From CAVUXJ01 sp963814975 (lineage in GTDB: Bacteria > Acidobacteriota > Vicinamibacteria > Vicinamibacterales > CAVVIG01): a stretch of 64,000 bases of DNA. This document shows positions 1 to 9,407 of the stretch, piece by piece. The notes beneath the pieces were generated by a model that was not told the DNA's origin, made no database searches, and was given only the letters and a program-made list of their open reading frames with translations. Both the position numbers and the translations under genes were made by a program. The stretch spans positions 79,765-143,764 of the forward strand of contig CAWFFB010000037.1 in the NCBI GenBank assembly GCA_963814975.1, in the 5' to 3' direction. Position 1 is the first letter of the stretch; the number at the start of each line of letters is the position of its first letter.

Positions 1-1
1 G

Positions 2-1102
2 CGGCTGAATCCTGGCGAAGACGAAGCCTACGAACAGCCGACTGTCTCGCACGAACGGGCTTCCTTGTACGAGCATTGCGTGCGTGCCGTGGCGCTCAAC
101 CTGGAGACCGGCGCTCATGGCTTGCCGCTGATGGGCACCTGCGACTGGAACGACGGGATGAACCTGGTCGGTCGCGAGGGGAAAGGTGAAAGCGTGTGGC
201 TCGGGTGGTTCCTGCTGCACCTCCTTCCACGGCTCGCCGACGTCGCGGCTGCCCACGGCGATCTCGATCGCGCGGAGTCCTACCGGCACCACGTCTCTCG
301 CCTGGCCGTCGCCGTGGAGGAGGCGTGGGACGGAGCCTGGTACCGTCGCGCCTACTTCGACGACGGGACGCCGCTGGGATCGGCGTCGAACGAGGAATGC
401 CGCATCGACTCGATCGCCCAGTCCTGGGCGGTCATCTCCGGCACCGCCGATACGGGACGCGCGCGGCGCGCGATGGAATCGACCGATGAGCAGCTCGTGA
501 AACGCGAGGACGGCCTCATCCTGCTGTTGACGCCGCCCTTCAATCGGATGGTGCCCGATCCCGGCTACATCAAGGGGTACGTGCCGGGCGTGCGCGAGAA
601 CGGCGGTCAATATACCCACGCCGCGCTCTGGACTGTCCTGGCCTTCGCCCGGATGGGCGATGGTGATCGAGCGGCGGAGCTCTTCGCGCTGCTCAACCCG
701 GTGAACCACACGCGGACGAGCGAGGCAGTCCGGCGCTACAAGGTCGAGCCGTATGTGGTGGCAGCTGACGTTTACTCACAACCGCCGCATACGGGCCGCG
801 GGGGGTGGACCTGGTATACGGGATCGGCTGGGTGGATGTATCGAGTCGGCATGGAGAACATGCTGGGCATCACCCTGCGCCGCGGCGCGCTTCGAATCGA
901 TCCCTGCATTCCGCGCGACTGGCCCGAGTACGAAGTTCGCTTCAAAGCCCGTGACGCCGAATACCGCATCCTCGTCGAGAATCCCGCCAGGGTGAACCGG
1001 GGAGTGCAGCGATTGGAAGTGGATGGCGTCGAGCGCACCGGCCAGGAAGTCGTCATCGTCAACGACGGCGCGGTTCATACGGTGCGAGTCGTTCTCGGGT
1101 AG
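2..1102 (+). CDS. Cyclic beta-1,2-glucan synthase-type GH94 phosphorylase domain, C-terminal part
   Basis: The reading frame is open from the left edge, so the 5' end lies outside the window; an internal TTG at 65 is not a credible start. The visible 366 residues match the catalytic (alpha/alpha)6-barrel of GH94 enzymes found at the C-terminus of NdvB/ChvB-type cyclic beta-1,2-glucan synthases and in cellobiose phosphorylases. Landmarks are PGEDEAYEQPTVS at the start, SLYEHC, HGLPLMGTCDWNDGMN, ESVWLGWFL, GYVPGVRENGGQYTHAA, and a C-terminal beta-domain after GGWTWYTGSAGWMYR. The Asp of DWNDGMN is the expected general acid; family members usually have GTG where this has GTC before DWN. In glucan synthases the domain sets chain length by phosphorolysis. 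Which full-length architecture it belongs to cannot be seen here. Confidence 0.85.
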   Translation, partial: RLNPGEDEAYEQPTVSHERASLYEHCVRAVALNLETGAHGLPLMGTCDWNDGMNLVGREGKGESVWLGWFLLHLLPRLADVAAAHGDLDRAESYRHHVSRLAVAVEEAWDGAWYRRAYFDDGTPLGSASNEECRIDSIAQSWAVISGTADTGRARRAMESTDEQLVKREDGLILLLTPPFNRMVPDPGYIKGYVPGVRENGGQYTHAALWTVLAFARMGDGDRAAELFALLNPVNHTRTSEAVRRYKVEPYVVAADVYSQPPHTGRGGWTWYTGSAGWMYRVGMENMLGITLRRGALRIDPCIPRDWPEYEVRFKARDAEYRILVENPARVNRGVQRLEVDGVERTGQEVVIVNDGAVHTVRVVLG

Positions 1103-1240
1103 AGTCCTGTTCGGCACTGACTCGTCGTTGTTCCCGCGCGGGGCAGCGGAGCGTTGACGAGGAAGCGGAGAATCGTCGATGCGCTGGGAACGCGCACCGA
1201 CAACACCGCACTCATCTTCGGCGCAACTTCGACGCCCTGT

Positions 1241-1612
1241 TCAGTGTGCCGATGAATCCGTCATTGGTTCCAGGTAGAACGTCCATCGTTCCGGGCCGTT
1301 GATTTCCCCTTCCGCCCCAAAAGACCGGTATTCTTCGGAGGTCGCGTCGATCCGGACCCATCGCCCGAGATCGACCTGAACCGTGAAGGTGCCATCGGCC
1401 CGCGTCAGCCCGTTGAACTGGTGATCGACGGAGATAGCGACTCCCGGGAGCGGAGCTTCGGAGCCATGGATCAGCGTACGAACGGTCACTTGCGTGAGAG
1501 GCGTCGGGGCCGCCGTCGGCATGAGCGGCGAAGACGACTGACACCCGCTCGCCAACATGGCAGCGACCAACCCACCCGACACGAACGAGACCTGGACGTT
1601 CGAAGTCCCCAC
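1241..1612 (-). CDS. Putative lipoprotein with carboxypeptidase-regulatory-like fold
   Basis: A GTG start at 1612 gives about 123 residues opening with a hydrophobic stretch and a lipobox (AAMLASGC), followed by SSSP and a short beta-rich domain. The pattern VTVRTLIHGSEAPLPGVAIS, then GLTRADGTFTVQVD, is typical of carboxypeptidase-regulatory-like / CnaB-type modules. It ends YLEPMTDSSAH. The frame stays open further upstream to 1771, but that part overlaps the divergent esterase gene, so the inner start is preferred. Starts of the two genes are 57 bases apart, so they probably share a divergent promoter region. The function is unknown; a surface lipoprotein is inferred from the lipobox. Confidence 0.6.
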   Translation of the reverse strand: MGTSNVQVSFVSGGLVAAMLASGCQSSSPLMPTAAPTPLTQVTVRTLIHGSEAPLPGVAISVDHQFNGLTRADGTFTVQVDLGRWVRIDATSEEYRSFGAEGEINGPERWTFYLEPMTDSSAH

Positions 1613-1669
1613 ATGGGCGGTCAGGTGCAATGGCGAGTCCAGTTTGAGACGGTCGATCGGGTGACGGAG

Positions 1670-2569
1670 ATGCCAGGGATCATTCGCGAGATCGCCGCTC
1701 TCGTGGCAGGTCTTGCGATGCTCAGCGCTTGTGGGTCGAAGGATGTCCCAACCGTGCCATCGCCCGGGCAAGTCGTGCCACGTGTGGTGGTACTTGGCGA
1801 CAGTCTCGCTGTTTCGCCGTCAGATCTGCAGAGCTTTCCGACTCGCCTGCAGGCACACCTCGACAGGGCGGGGATGATTGCCCGTGTGGTGAACGCCAGC
1901 GTCTGGGGTGATACCACTGCCGACGGCTTGAGGCGGCTCGATGCAGCGTTGGTCGAAGGCACCAGCGTGCTCGTCCTCGCCCTGGGCGCGAACGACGGCC
2001 TCGAGGGGGTACCGCTCGCTCTTGTCGAACGCCATCTCGAAGAGATCATCTCTCGCGCGGAGGCCCGAACGATCCGCGTGCTGCTCTGCGGAATGGAGAC
2101 GCCTCCGCTCCACGGGTTGAACTATTCCCTCGGGTTTCACCGCATCTTTCCGCGGCTGGCGGCCGCACACGGCATCCGGCTGGTGCCGTTCATGCTGGCG
2201 GGCGTTCTCGCCAATCCCGAAATGACCGCCGATGGCGTGCATCCGAACGCCGCGGGCGCTCAGCGCGTCGCCGACACGATATGGCTCTATCTCGAGCCGC
2301 TGGTCCGCGAGACGTCGCGCGTCGGCGTCGAGGATCACGGCGCCTCCTTGGCCGGCACCCTCGCGACGACGACGTCGGGCTCGCTGTCCGACTCCAGCGT
2401 GGTCATTTCGGCGGTGAGCATGGCCGCGCCGGCTGGAACGCCGCGCGCAAAATCCACCGGCGGCAGAAAAAACGACGCCATGAGCCCGATCGCCGACATG
2501 ACGGCCCCGGCCGCGAAGACACGATTGAGCGCGAGGGCAAACTGCGCGCGGCCGGCCGCATCCAGCTGA
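1670..2569 (+). CDS. SGNH/GDSL-family lipoprotein esterase (TesA-like)
   Basis: The ATG at 1670 is followed by a lipoprotein signal (AMLSACG). The SGNH hydrolase blocks are in order: VVVLGDSLA (nucleophile Ser), ASVWGDTT (block II Gly), LALGANDGL (block III Asn) and ADGVHPNAAG (Asp/His of block V). Such enzymes hydrolyse acyl, aryl or thio-esters; the lipobox suggests membrane-anchored periplasmic action. The recognisable domain ends near WLYLEPLV (about 2310). The remaining ~80 residues run antisense through the 3' end of the MFS transporter and look non-native, so a frameshift near 2310 hiding an earlier stop is likely. Substrate cannot be predicted. Confidence 0.75.
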   Translation: MPGIIREIAALVAGLAMLSACGSKDVPTVPSPGQVVPRVVVLGDSLAVSPSDLQSFPTRLQAHLDRAGMIARVVNASVWGDTTADGLRRLDAALVEGTSVLVLALGANDGLEGVPLALVERHLEEIISRAEARTIRVLLCGMETPPLHGLNYSLGFHRIFPRLAAAHGIRLVPFMLAGVLANPEMTADGVHPNAAGAQRVADTIWLYLEPLVRETSRVGVEDHGASLAGTLATTTSGSLSDSSVVISAVSMAAPAGTPRAKSTGGRKNDAMSPIADMTAPAAKTRLSARANCARPAASS

Positions 2570-3882
2570 ATGCCCGCCGACGTCATGCCCTGAACTCCTC
2601 CGGGCAGGTGAAGGCTGGAAAGGCTGCGCGCGAAGATCGCGCCCATGACGGCGACGCCGATTGCTGCCCCCACGCTTCGCGCGAACTGGTTCAACGACGT
2701 GGCGACCCCCAGAAGAGAACGATCGACGCCGTGCTGGGCCGCGAGCAGCAGCGACAGCATCAGCAGACCCATACCGCAGCCAAGCAGGAACACGGCCGCC
2801 AGGAGCGCCAGCACGCTCGTATCGGCCTCGATCATCATCAGCGCCACGAACCCGGCGGTCAACAGCACTCCGCCGCTGACTGCCACCGGGCGGTACCCGA
2901 GACGGACGGTCAGGCGCGCGCCGGCCACCGATGTGGCGACCCATCCCAGGAACAGCGGCGTCAACACCTGGCCCGCCTCGGTCGCGGTGCCGCCCTTCAC
3001 TCCCTGCACGAACAGCGGCACGAAGGCGATCGCGCCGAACATCGCCATCCCGGTCATGAAGACGACGGCAAGCGAACGGGAGACGACCGGTTGGCGGAAG
3101 AGTCCGAGCGGGAGGATCGGGTCGGCCGCTCGCCTTTCGACGAACAGGAACACGACGAGGAGGACGACCGCTGCCGCCAGCCACGGCACCACCGCGTCCG
3201 TGACATCACCGAGCGCGATGAGCAGCGCCGTGACGCCACCAAACAGCAGGGCCGCCCCAGCCCAGTCGACCCGGGCCGCCGTGGTGCGCGTGCTCTTCGG
3301 ATAGGCAATCGCAATGACGAACATCGCGAGGAAACCGAAGGGGAGATTCAGCAGGAAGACCCACCGCCACGAGATGGCGTCGGTGATGTAGCCGCCGACC
3401 AGCGGCCCCGCGATCGATGCCACGCCCCACACACCGCTGAAAAGAGCCTGTGTGCGTGCGCGCTCCTCGAGCGCGTACAACTCGCCGACAATCGTCATGC
3501 TGAGCGGGATGACGGCGCCCGCGCCGAGTCCCTGCAGCGCGCGGAACACGATGAGCTGCGTCATCGTCGTGGCGGCGCCCGACAAGGCCGAGCCGACGAC
3601 GAAAGTGACGATGCCCGCCAGGTAGAGCCGGCGCCGCCCGTACAGATCGGAGAGCCGGCCCCAAATCGGGACCGAAGCGGTCGAGGTGAGCAGGTACGCG
3701 GCGAAAACCCAACTGTAATGCGCGAGGCCGCCGAGCGTGGAGATGACCGTCGGCATGGCCGTGCCGACGACCGTGGCTTCGAGCGCGCCGAGACTCATGC
3801 CGAGGAGAAGGCCGGCGGTGATCGCGCGCCGGCGACGGAGGCTGATCGAGGGTGTGAAAGCATTGAGCGACATGGTCTGCAA
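2335..3882 (-). CDS. MFS drug:H+ antiporter, DHA2 (EmrB/QacA) type
   Basis: About 515 residues with 14 predicted membrane helices. N-terminal signatures are LEATVVGTAMPTVISTL (motif D1 region of the DHA2 family), GRLSDLYGRRRLY (motif A) and IVFRALQGLGAGAVIP (motif B), followed by GPLVGGYITDAISWRWVF (motif C). The length and the 14-helix pattern separate it from 12-helix DHA1 pumps. It should export hydrophobic compounds by proton antiport. The start is MQTMSLNAF at 3882; the inner ATG at 3873 is also possible and no strong ribosome-binding site decides between them. It converges with the upstream esterase, and the two frames overlap by 235 bases. Confidence 0.88.
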   Translation of the reverse strand: MQTMSLNAFTPSISLRRRRAITAGLLLGMSLGALEATVVGTAMPTVISTLGGLAHYSWVFAAYLLTSTASVPIWGRLSDLYGRRRLYLAGIVTFVVGSALSGAATTMTQLIVFRALQGLGAGAVIPLSMTIVGELYALEERARTQALFSGVWGVASIAGPLVGGYITDAISWRWVFLLNLPFGFLAMFVIAIAYPKSTRTTAARVDWAGAALLFGGVTALLIALGDVTDAVVPWLAAAVVLLVVFLFVERRAADPILPLGLFRQPVVSRSLAVVFMTGMAMFGAIAFVPLFVQGVKGGTATEAGQVLTPLFLGWVATSVAGARLTVRLGYRPVAVSGGVLLTAGFVALMMIEADTSVLALLAAVFLLGCGMGLLMLSLLLAAQHGVDRSLLGVATSLNQFARSVGAAIGVAVMGAIFARSLSSLHLPGGVQGMTSAGIQLDAAGRAQFALALNRVFAAGAVMSAIGLMASFFLPPVDFARGVPAGAAMLTAEMTTLESDSEPDVVVARVPAKEAP

Positions 3883-4004
3883 CGTAAGGTAGCACGGCGC
3901 CTCTCGTTGATCTCCATGGCTAGTTGGGTCACACTCTCACCGCTTGTCCGCAAAGAGGACGGGGATATTTTTCCGGCCGTCACCTCATCGACTCAAGAGC
4001 CCCC

Positions 4005-4565
4005 ATGGCAACGATCATCGGACTCTCCGGCAGCCTCAGGCGCGGTTCCTTCAACACGCTGCTGCTCCGCGCGGCGATCGAGGTCCAGCCGGCCGGCACG
4101 ACAATCGAGATCGGATCGATCCGGGGGATTCCGCTGTACGACGCCGACGTCGAGGCGGCGGAGGGCATCCCCGCGGTCGTGCAGGAACTCAAGGCCAGAA
4201 TCACTGCAGCCGACGGTCTGCTGATCTCGACGCCGGAATACAACAACTCGATTCCCGGAGTGCTCAAGAACGCAGTCGACTGGCTCTCGAGGCCGGATGC
4301 CGACATCCCGCGCGTGTTCGGCGGCCTGCCGGTAGCGATCATCGGTGCGACACCAGGAGCCGGCGGCACGATACTGTCGCAGGCGGCGTGGCTGCCGGTG
4401 CTTCGGCGGCTCGGCACGGCACCCTGGTTCGGCGGCCGCCTGATCGTTTCCACGGCGGGGAAAGTGTTCGACGAGGAGGGGCGGCTTCACGATCAGACGA
4501 TTCGGACACGACTTGAAACGTTCGTGGCCGGCTTTGCCGTGTTCGTGACGGAACGGCGGAGGTAG
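4005..4565 (+). CDS. NADPH-dependent FMN reductase (flavodoxin-fold)
   Basis: The ATG at 4005 begins MATIIGLSGSLRRGSFNT, the phosphate-binding loop of NAD(P)H:FMN/quinone reductases of the SsuE/ChrR/YieF group. Next come GIPLYDADVE, ADGLLISTPEYNNSIPGVLK (flavin-contact motif PEYNxSxPGxLKNAxDW) and a C-terminal helix. The 186-residue length is normal. These soluble enzymes reduce FMN, quinones, chromate or azo compounds with NADPH. No partner monooxygenase is adjacent, so a detoxifying quinone or azo reductase role is as likely as supplying FMNH2. The gene is followed immediately by the repeat block starting at 4572. Confidence 0.88.
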   Translation: MATIIGLSGSLRRGSFNTLLLRAAIEVQPAGTTIEIGSIRGIPLYDADVEAAEGIPAVVQELKARITAADGLLISTPEYNNSIPGVLKNAVDWLSRPDADIPRVFGGLPVAIIGATPGAGGTILSQAAWLPVLRRLGTAPWFGGRLIVSTAGKVFDEEGRLHDQTIRTRLETFVAGFAVFVTERRR

Positions 4566-4571
4566 GGGATG

Positions 4572-4792
4572 CGAAGTCTCAAGTCTGAAGTCTCAAGTCT
4601 GAAGTCTCAAGCCTGAATCTCAAGCCTGAAGTCTTACGCCTGTCTGATCACGACGAAGACGCAATAAACACGAAGACGCACGAAGGTTCTTGGGGGGTCC
4701 CAACCTGGGCTTCTTCGTGTGCTTCGTGACTTCGTGGTGTGTCCGAGTGATTTCAGGTTTCAGGTTTCAGGTTTCAGATTTCAGATTTTCAA
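4572..4792. repeat. Intergenic low-complexity repeat block (AAGTCTC / CACGAAG / TTTCAGG units)
   Basis: Three unit types lie back to back between two genes. At 4572-4640 an imperfect ~14-base unit reading AAGTCTCAAGTCTG recurs about five times. At 4648-4738 CACGAAG-type units on one side (cacgaagacgcacgaag) are mirrored by CTTCGTG-type units on the other (cttcttcgtgtgcttcgtg), so the stretch can fold into a long imperfect hairpin. At 4751-4792 the heptamer TTTCAGG repeats and decays into TTTCAGA. The same heptamer array recurs at 55385-55411 and AAGTCTC-like units at 21362-21395. The right edge overlaps the last codons of the symporter gene. Confidence 0.85.
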
Positions 4793-6040
4793 GAGTCGCG
4801 CCTCGGCCGCTGACCAGCGCGGCGATGACCAGATCGCCGCTGACGTTCACGGTCGTCCGGCACATGTCGAGAAAGCGATCCACGCCGAGAATCAACCCCA
4901 GGCCTTCGGCCGGCACGCCGACCGACTGCGCGACGATCATGACCATCGGCAGCGAGCCGCCAGGCACTCCGGCCGTCCCGATGCCTGCCAGGATCGACAT
5001 GAGCATCACCCGGACCTGCTGGCCCGCGGTGAGATCCAGGCCGTAGGCCTGCGCGAGAAAGAGCACGGTCACGCCTTCGAACAGCGCGGTCCCGTTCTGG
5101 TTGGCCGTCGATCCGACCGTCAGCACGAACCTCGAAATCCGGGGCGGCAGGCGGAGCTTCGTTTCCGCGACCTCGAGCGAGAGGGGCAGCGTCGCGTTCG
5201 ACGAGGCGGTCGAGAAGGCGTACAAGTAGACCTCGCGGCAGTTCCTGAAGAACTCCACGGGGAGCGGCGCGCGACTGCTCCCAACAGCGCCGCATACACG
5301 CCGAACTGCTGAATGAGGAGGCCGAGCGTGACGGTCAGGACATAGAGGAACAACGAGGCGAACACGCCGGTGCCGAAGGTGAGCGCCGTGTTGAACACAA
5401 TTGCGAAGACCGCGACTGGCGAGAGTTTCATCACGGCGTGCACGATGATCAGGCAGGCTTCGAACACTTGGTCGAGCACGCGCACGAGAATGTTGCGCCC
5501 TTCCCCTTCGGCGTGCACCCGGCTGAGCGCCACGCCGAAGATCAGGGCGAAGACCATCAGCGGCAACATCTCCCCGTCGAGGGCCCGCACCGCGGACTCG
5601 ATCGGGTTGCGCGGGATCAGCTCGGCGAGCGTCTCGCCGAGCGGCTTGACCGCCGCCGCGTTCGCCCGCACCTGGTCGACGAGCGACGGGGCCGGCAGAA
5701 CCGTCTGCAGCTCGAGGCCGGACCCCGGCTGCAGCACGTTGACGAGCGTCACGCCGATGACCACCGAGGCCGCACTCATGATCACCGTGAAGCCGAGCGT
5801 GCGCGCGGCCACGCCTGACAGACCGTGGCCCTGCCCCAGCTCGTAGACGCCGATGACGAGCGCCGAAAACACCATCGGCACGACGATCATGAAGATCGAG
5901 CGCAGGAAGATCTGGCCGATTGGCCGCAGGAGGTTCGCGTTGACGGCGCTCACCGACGCCGACGCCGCGTACGGATGGAGGGCGGCACCGAGCACGACGC
6001 CCAGCACCAGCCCGATGAACAACCGGACGTGGAGCTTCAT
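4767..6040 (-). CDS. Dicarboxylate/amino acid:cation symporter (DAACS, GltP/DctA family), one frameshift
   Basis: The start at 6040 gives MKLHVRLFIGLVLGVVLG, and the first ~255 residues carry the N-terminal helices of the family, including FLRSIFMIVVPMVFSALV. The frame then breaks at a GGGG run (5259-5262). After ARRSP the sense continues one frame over as VEFFRNCREVYLYAFSTASS, the serine-rich re-entrant loop, then VGSTANQNGTALFEG, and MILAGIGTAGVPGG-like and DRFLDMCRTTVNVSGD motifs. One missing G restores a full ~425-residue transporter. Members import glutamate, aspartate or C4-dicarboxylates with Na+ or H+. I consider the break more likely a homopolymer sequencing error than a true mutation. 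Confidence 0.85.
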
Positions 6041-6155
6041 CGCCGGGCGCCGGTTCCGGCACGCTTCACCTGCATCCTCGTCATGGTGACGCTATACTAA
6101 TCCCTGTTTCATGACCGTGCAGGCAACGATGGAGACGGAGCGACCGGGATCGCGC

Positions 6156-6208
6156 GGAGCAACGAAGAAGCACTGGATCGCACTTGATCTCCGCTGCTTC
6201 GTTCCTCC
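6156..6208. other. Imperfect inverted repeat in the divergent symporter / PQQ-dehydrogenase gap
   Basis: The 326-base gap 6041-6366 separates two divergent genes. It contains an inverted repeat: GGAGCAACGAAGAAGC at 6156-6171 pairs with 6193-6208 at 14 of 16 positions around a 21-base loop. No clear -10/-35 pair or terminator was recognised elsewhere in the gap. It could be a regulatory hairpin or a small repeat remnant. Confidence 0.4.
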
Positions 6209-6366
6209 GAGGTGAACCGTTGCATCCGTCAGCTCAGTTCGCTCGGGCGCGATGACATCTGCGGCAGCCTGCGTATCCCGCCGTTGGTCGATGAGTCTCG
6301 AGAGCCGTTGAACGAAATCCGATCGGGGCGCGCCCTCGCCCCATGTTGCAGGAACAAAGGGGAACC

Positions 6367-8475
6367 ATGAAGCGCACCTTTGGAATGTTATTCGGCACGC
6401 TGACCGTGGCGGCTCTCGCCTGGAGCGGTCATCGACTCGCCGCGCAGCCGTCGGCCTCGACACCGACCGCCGAATGGCGCTCGTACGCGGGCGACCTCCG
6501 CCATCAGCACTACTCACCGCTCAGCCAGGTCAACGCCGACAATTTCAGCAAGCTCGAAGTGGCCTGGCGGTTCAAGACCGACAGTCTTGGGACTCGTCCT
6601 GAATACAAGCTCGAGGGCACGCCGCTGATGGTAAACGGCGTGCTGTACACCACGGGGGGCACCAGACGCTCGGTCGTCGCGCTCGACGCCGACACCGGCG
6701 AGCTTCGGTGGGTGCACTCCGTGCGCGAAGGTGCGCGCGCAGCCGCGTCTCCACGCCAGCTGTCCGGACGCGGCGTGGGGTACTGGTCTGACGGACGTGA
6801 GGAACGCATTCTCTATGTCACGACCGGCTATCAACTGGTCGCGCTCGACGCCAAGACCGGCAACCGTATCCCGTCATTCGGCAAGGGCGGCATCGTCGAT
6901 CTGAAGGAAGGGATCGTGTTCGGCGCAAGTCAACCGATCGATCCCGAGGCCGGCGAAATCGGATTGCACGCCGCGCCGAGTGTGACGAAGGACGGCGTCG
7001 TGCTGATCGGATCGTCCTTCCTGGAAGGTGGCACACCGAAGACGCACAACAACACGAAGGGCACGGTGCGCGGGTTCGACGTGCGGACGGGAAAGCGGTT
7101 GTGGACGTTCAATACGATTCCCCGCCCGGGAGAGTTCGGCAACGAGACGTGGGAGAACGACTCGTGGGCGGTGAACGGCAATACTGGCGTCTGGAATCAG
7201 ATTGCCGTCGACGAAGACCTCGGGCTCGCCTATCTGCCGGTTGAAACACCGAGCTCGGACTTCTATGGGGGCCTCCGGCCAGGCAACAACCTCTTTGCCG
7301 AAAGCCTCGTCGCGATCGATTACAAGACCGGCCGGCGACGATGGCACTTTCAGCTCGTTCATCATCCGATCTGGAACATGGATATCGCCGCGGCGCCGAT
7401 TCTCGTCGACATCGCCCCCAACGGCCAGCCGGTGAAAGCGGTCGCGGTGATGGGCAAACAGGCGATGCTGTACCTGTTCAATCGTGTCACCGGCGAGCCG
7501 ATCTTCCCGATCGAGGAGCGACCCGTCGCGCAGTCCGATGTGCCGGGCGAGAAGACGTCGCCGACCCAGCCGTTCCCCACGAAGCCGCCCCCGTACGATC
7601 ATCAGGGCATCACCCTGGACAACCTGATTGACTTCACGCCGGAGCTGCGGGCTGAGGCCCTGAAGATTGCGTCCCGCTTCAAGATTGGGCCCATCTTCAC
7701 GCCGCCGCCTGTCAGCCGGGCCGAAGGGCCGATTGGTGGCTTCAGGTCGGCCGGCGGCACGAACTGGCCGGGCGGATCGTTCGATCCCGAGACCCACGTG
7801 GCCTACGTGCCCTCGTACACCTCGTTTCCCATCCTCGGCCTGTTACCGCCGCCCAACAAGGAGTTCTCTGACGTCCCTTACGTCTCCGGCAATGCGCTGA
7901 CGGGCGTCCGCTACATCACCGGTCCCGGCGAGAACGCCGGCGCAGATGCGCCGGCCCGCGCGGGCGCCACCGGTGGTGAGACGGCCGCTCCAGCAGGGCG
8001 CGGCGGCGCCCCGCTTTCGAGCACCAACGATCCCGCCACCAACAGCAATGCGACGCCTCAAGGCCTTCCGCTCCTGAAGCCGCCCTACGGCCGGCTCACG
8101 GCGATCAATCTCGATCGGGGCGAGATCGTGTGGCAGGTGCCGCACGGCGAGACGCCAGACTTCGTCCGCAACCATCCGGCGCTGAAAGGCCTCAACATCC
8201 CGCGCACGGGACAATCGGGCGCCGTCGGCGCCCTGGTGACCAGGACGCTCGTCATCATGGGCGATCCGTTGGCGACGGCGGGCGCCAACCGGCCGCGTGG
8301 CGCCATGCTCCGCGCGTACGACAAGGCGACAGGCAAAGAGGTGGGCACGATCTACATGCCGGCGCAGCAATCAGGGACACCGATGTCGTACGCGTTCAAG
8401 GGCAAGCAATACATCGTGGTACCAATCAGCGGAGGCACCTACTCGGGCGAGTACCTGGCGTTGGCGCTGCCGTAG
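6367..8475 (+). CDS. PQQ-dependent dehydrogenase (quinoprotein glucose/alcohol dehydrogenase family), periplasmic
   Basis: The ATG at 6367 is preceded by AAGGGG (6357-6362) and starts a signal peptide (MKRTFGMLFGTLTVAALAW, cleavage near LAAQ). The 702-residue product has the eight-bladed propeller of quinoproteins: WRSYAGDLRHQHYSPL, LVALDAKTGNRIPSFGKGG, HHPIWNMDIAAAP and NWPGGSFDPETHVAYVPS are tryptophan-docking and active-face segments of the glucose/sorbosone-type group, and it ends AFKGKQYIVVPISGG. No C-terminal cytochrome c motif (CxxCH) is present, so electrons must leave through a separate carrier. A low-complexity insert rich in Gly/Ala/Pro (about residues 520-560) is unusual. It oxidises a sugar or alcohol in the periplasm; the substrate is not predictable. 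Confidence 0.92.
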   Translation: MKRTFGMLFGTLTVAALAWSGHRLAAQPSASTPTAEWRSYAGDLRHQHYSPLSQVNADNFSKLEVAWRFKTDSLGTRPEYKLEGTPLMVNGVLYTTGGTRRSVVALDADTGELRWVHSVREGARAAASPRQLSGRGVGYWSDGREERILYVTTGYQLVALDAKTGNRIPSFGKGGIVDLKEGIVFGASQPIDPEAGEIGLHAAPSVTKDGVVLIGSSFLEGGTPKTHNNTKGTVRGFDVRTGKRLWTFNTIPRPGEFGNETWENDSWAVNGNTGVWNQIAVDEDLGLAYLPVETPSSDFYGGLRPGNNLFAESLVAIDYKTGRRRWHFQLVHHPIWNMDIAAAPILVDIAPNGQPVKAVAVMGKQAMLYLFNRVTGEPIFPIEERPVAQSDVPGEKTSPTQPFPTKPPPYDHQGITLDNLIDFTPELRAEALKIASRFKIGPIFTPPPVSRAEGPIGGFRSAGGTNWPGGSFDPETHVAYVPSYTSFPILGLLPPPNKEFSDVPYVSGNALTGVRYITGPGENAGADAPARAGATGGETAAPAGRGGAPLSSTNDPATNSNATPQGLPLLKPPYGRLTAINLDRGEIVWQVPHGETPDFVRNHPALKGLNIPRTGQSGAVGALVTRTLVIMGDPLATAGANRPRGAMLRAYDKATGKEVGTIYMPAQQSGTPMSYAFKGKQYIVVPISGGTYSGEYLALALP

Positions 8476-8496
8476 ATCGCCGGACCCGACGCGTCA

Positions 8497-9250
8497 TGAC
8501 TCGTTCGCGACGAATGGACCGGCGGGCATTCCTGGGCCTCACCGCCACGTTCGGCGCCGCGACTCTGACGGGACCTCTTGAACCGTGCAGACGCAGGACT
8601 CCCGCCTGGAAGCGCGGCCGGCCACGCCTTCCAGGCCCCCGCCACCTGGCGAGTCGGCGCTTGGACTGGGATCCGGGCGCGACGGACTGTTATACGTGCC
8701 GCGCGGGTACGATCCGGGCCATTCCGCGCCGCTCGCCGTGATGCTTCACGGCGCCGGTCGCGATGCTCAGAGAATGCGATCGACCTTTTCCCTCGCCGAC
8801 GAGTTCGGTCTGGTCGTCGTCGCTCCGGATTCGCGCGGGCGCACGTGGGATGCGATCGAGGGACGGATCGGGCCCGATGTGGGGTTTATCGACGCAGCGC
8901 TCCGGTCGGTGTTTACGCAGGTCGGCGTGAACCCCGCGCGTCTGGCGCTGGCCGGTTTCTCCGACGGAGCCTCCTATGCGCTGGGTCTTGGACTCGCGAA
9001 CGGCGATCTGTTCAGCCACGTGATCGCTTTTTCTCCGGGCTTTGTGACCTCTCCGCTTCGCCGCGGCAAGCCCTCGGTGTTCATCTCACACGGCACACAG
9101 GACGTCGTGCTGCCCATCAACAACACCAGCCGGGTGATCACGCCACGCCTGCGAGCCGCGGGCTATGACGTCCTCTATCGCGAATTCGACGGACCGCACC
9201 AACTGCTGCCTGAAATCGCGCGCGAAGCATTCGCCTGGCTCGTCAAGTAG
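8497..9250 (+). CDS. Tat-exported alpha/beta-hydrolase (phospholipase/carboxylesterase-like), one frameshift
   Basis: Two frames add up to one gene. From ATG 8497 the first frame encodes a Tat signal (RRMDRRAFLGLTATFGAA). Near 8585-8600 the sense shifts one frame and continues as a hydrolase: GLLYVPRGYDPGHSAPLAV, MLHGAGRDAQRM (oxyanion HG motif), LALAGFSDGASYAL (G-x-S-x-G with Ser nucleophile), HGTQDVVLPI (Asp) and FDGPHQLLPE (His). The catalytic triad is therefore complete. The second frame alone would give a 221-residue protein from an internal start but no export signal. It lies 21 bases after the PQQ dehydrogenase and may be cotranscribed. Substrate is unknown; an ester-hydrolysing periplasmic enzyme is inferred. 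Confidence 0.75.
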
Positions 9251-9407
9251 GCCTACCACGTTTTCACAACGTGACGCACGGTCCGCGATCCCTTCACACG
9301 CCGCGGCGGTGGCTGGACCATTTCTGGTGACTGTGCTATTCCTGGGGTAGCGCGCTCTCGCAAGCGGCTGTATTTCCTATGGGTTCCATTCCTGCGTGCC
9401 GGCACAG

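Noticed and set aside
2281..4224. Long plus-strand frame over the MFS gene
   Set aside because: Arg/Asp/His-rich shadow of the transporter; no domain and no start signal.
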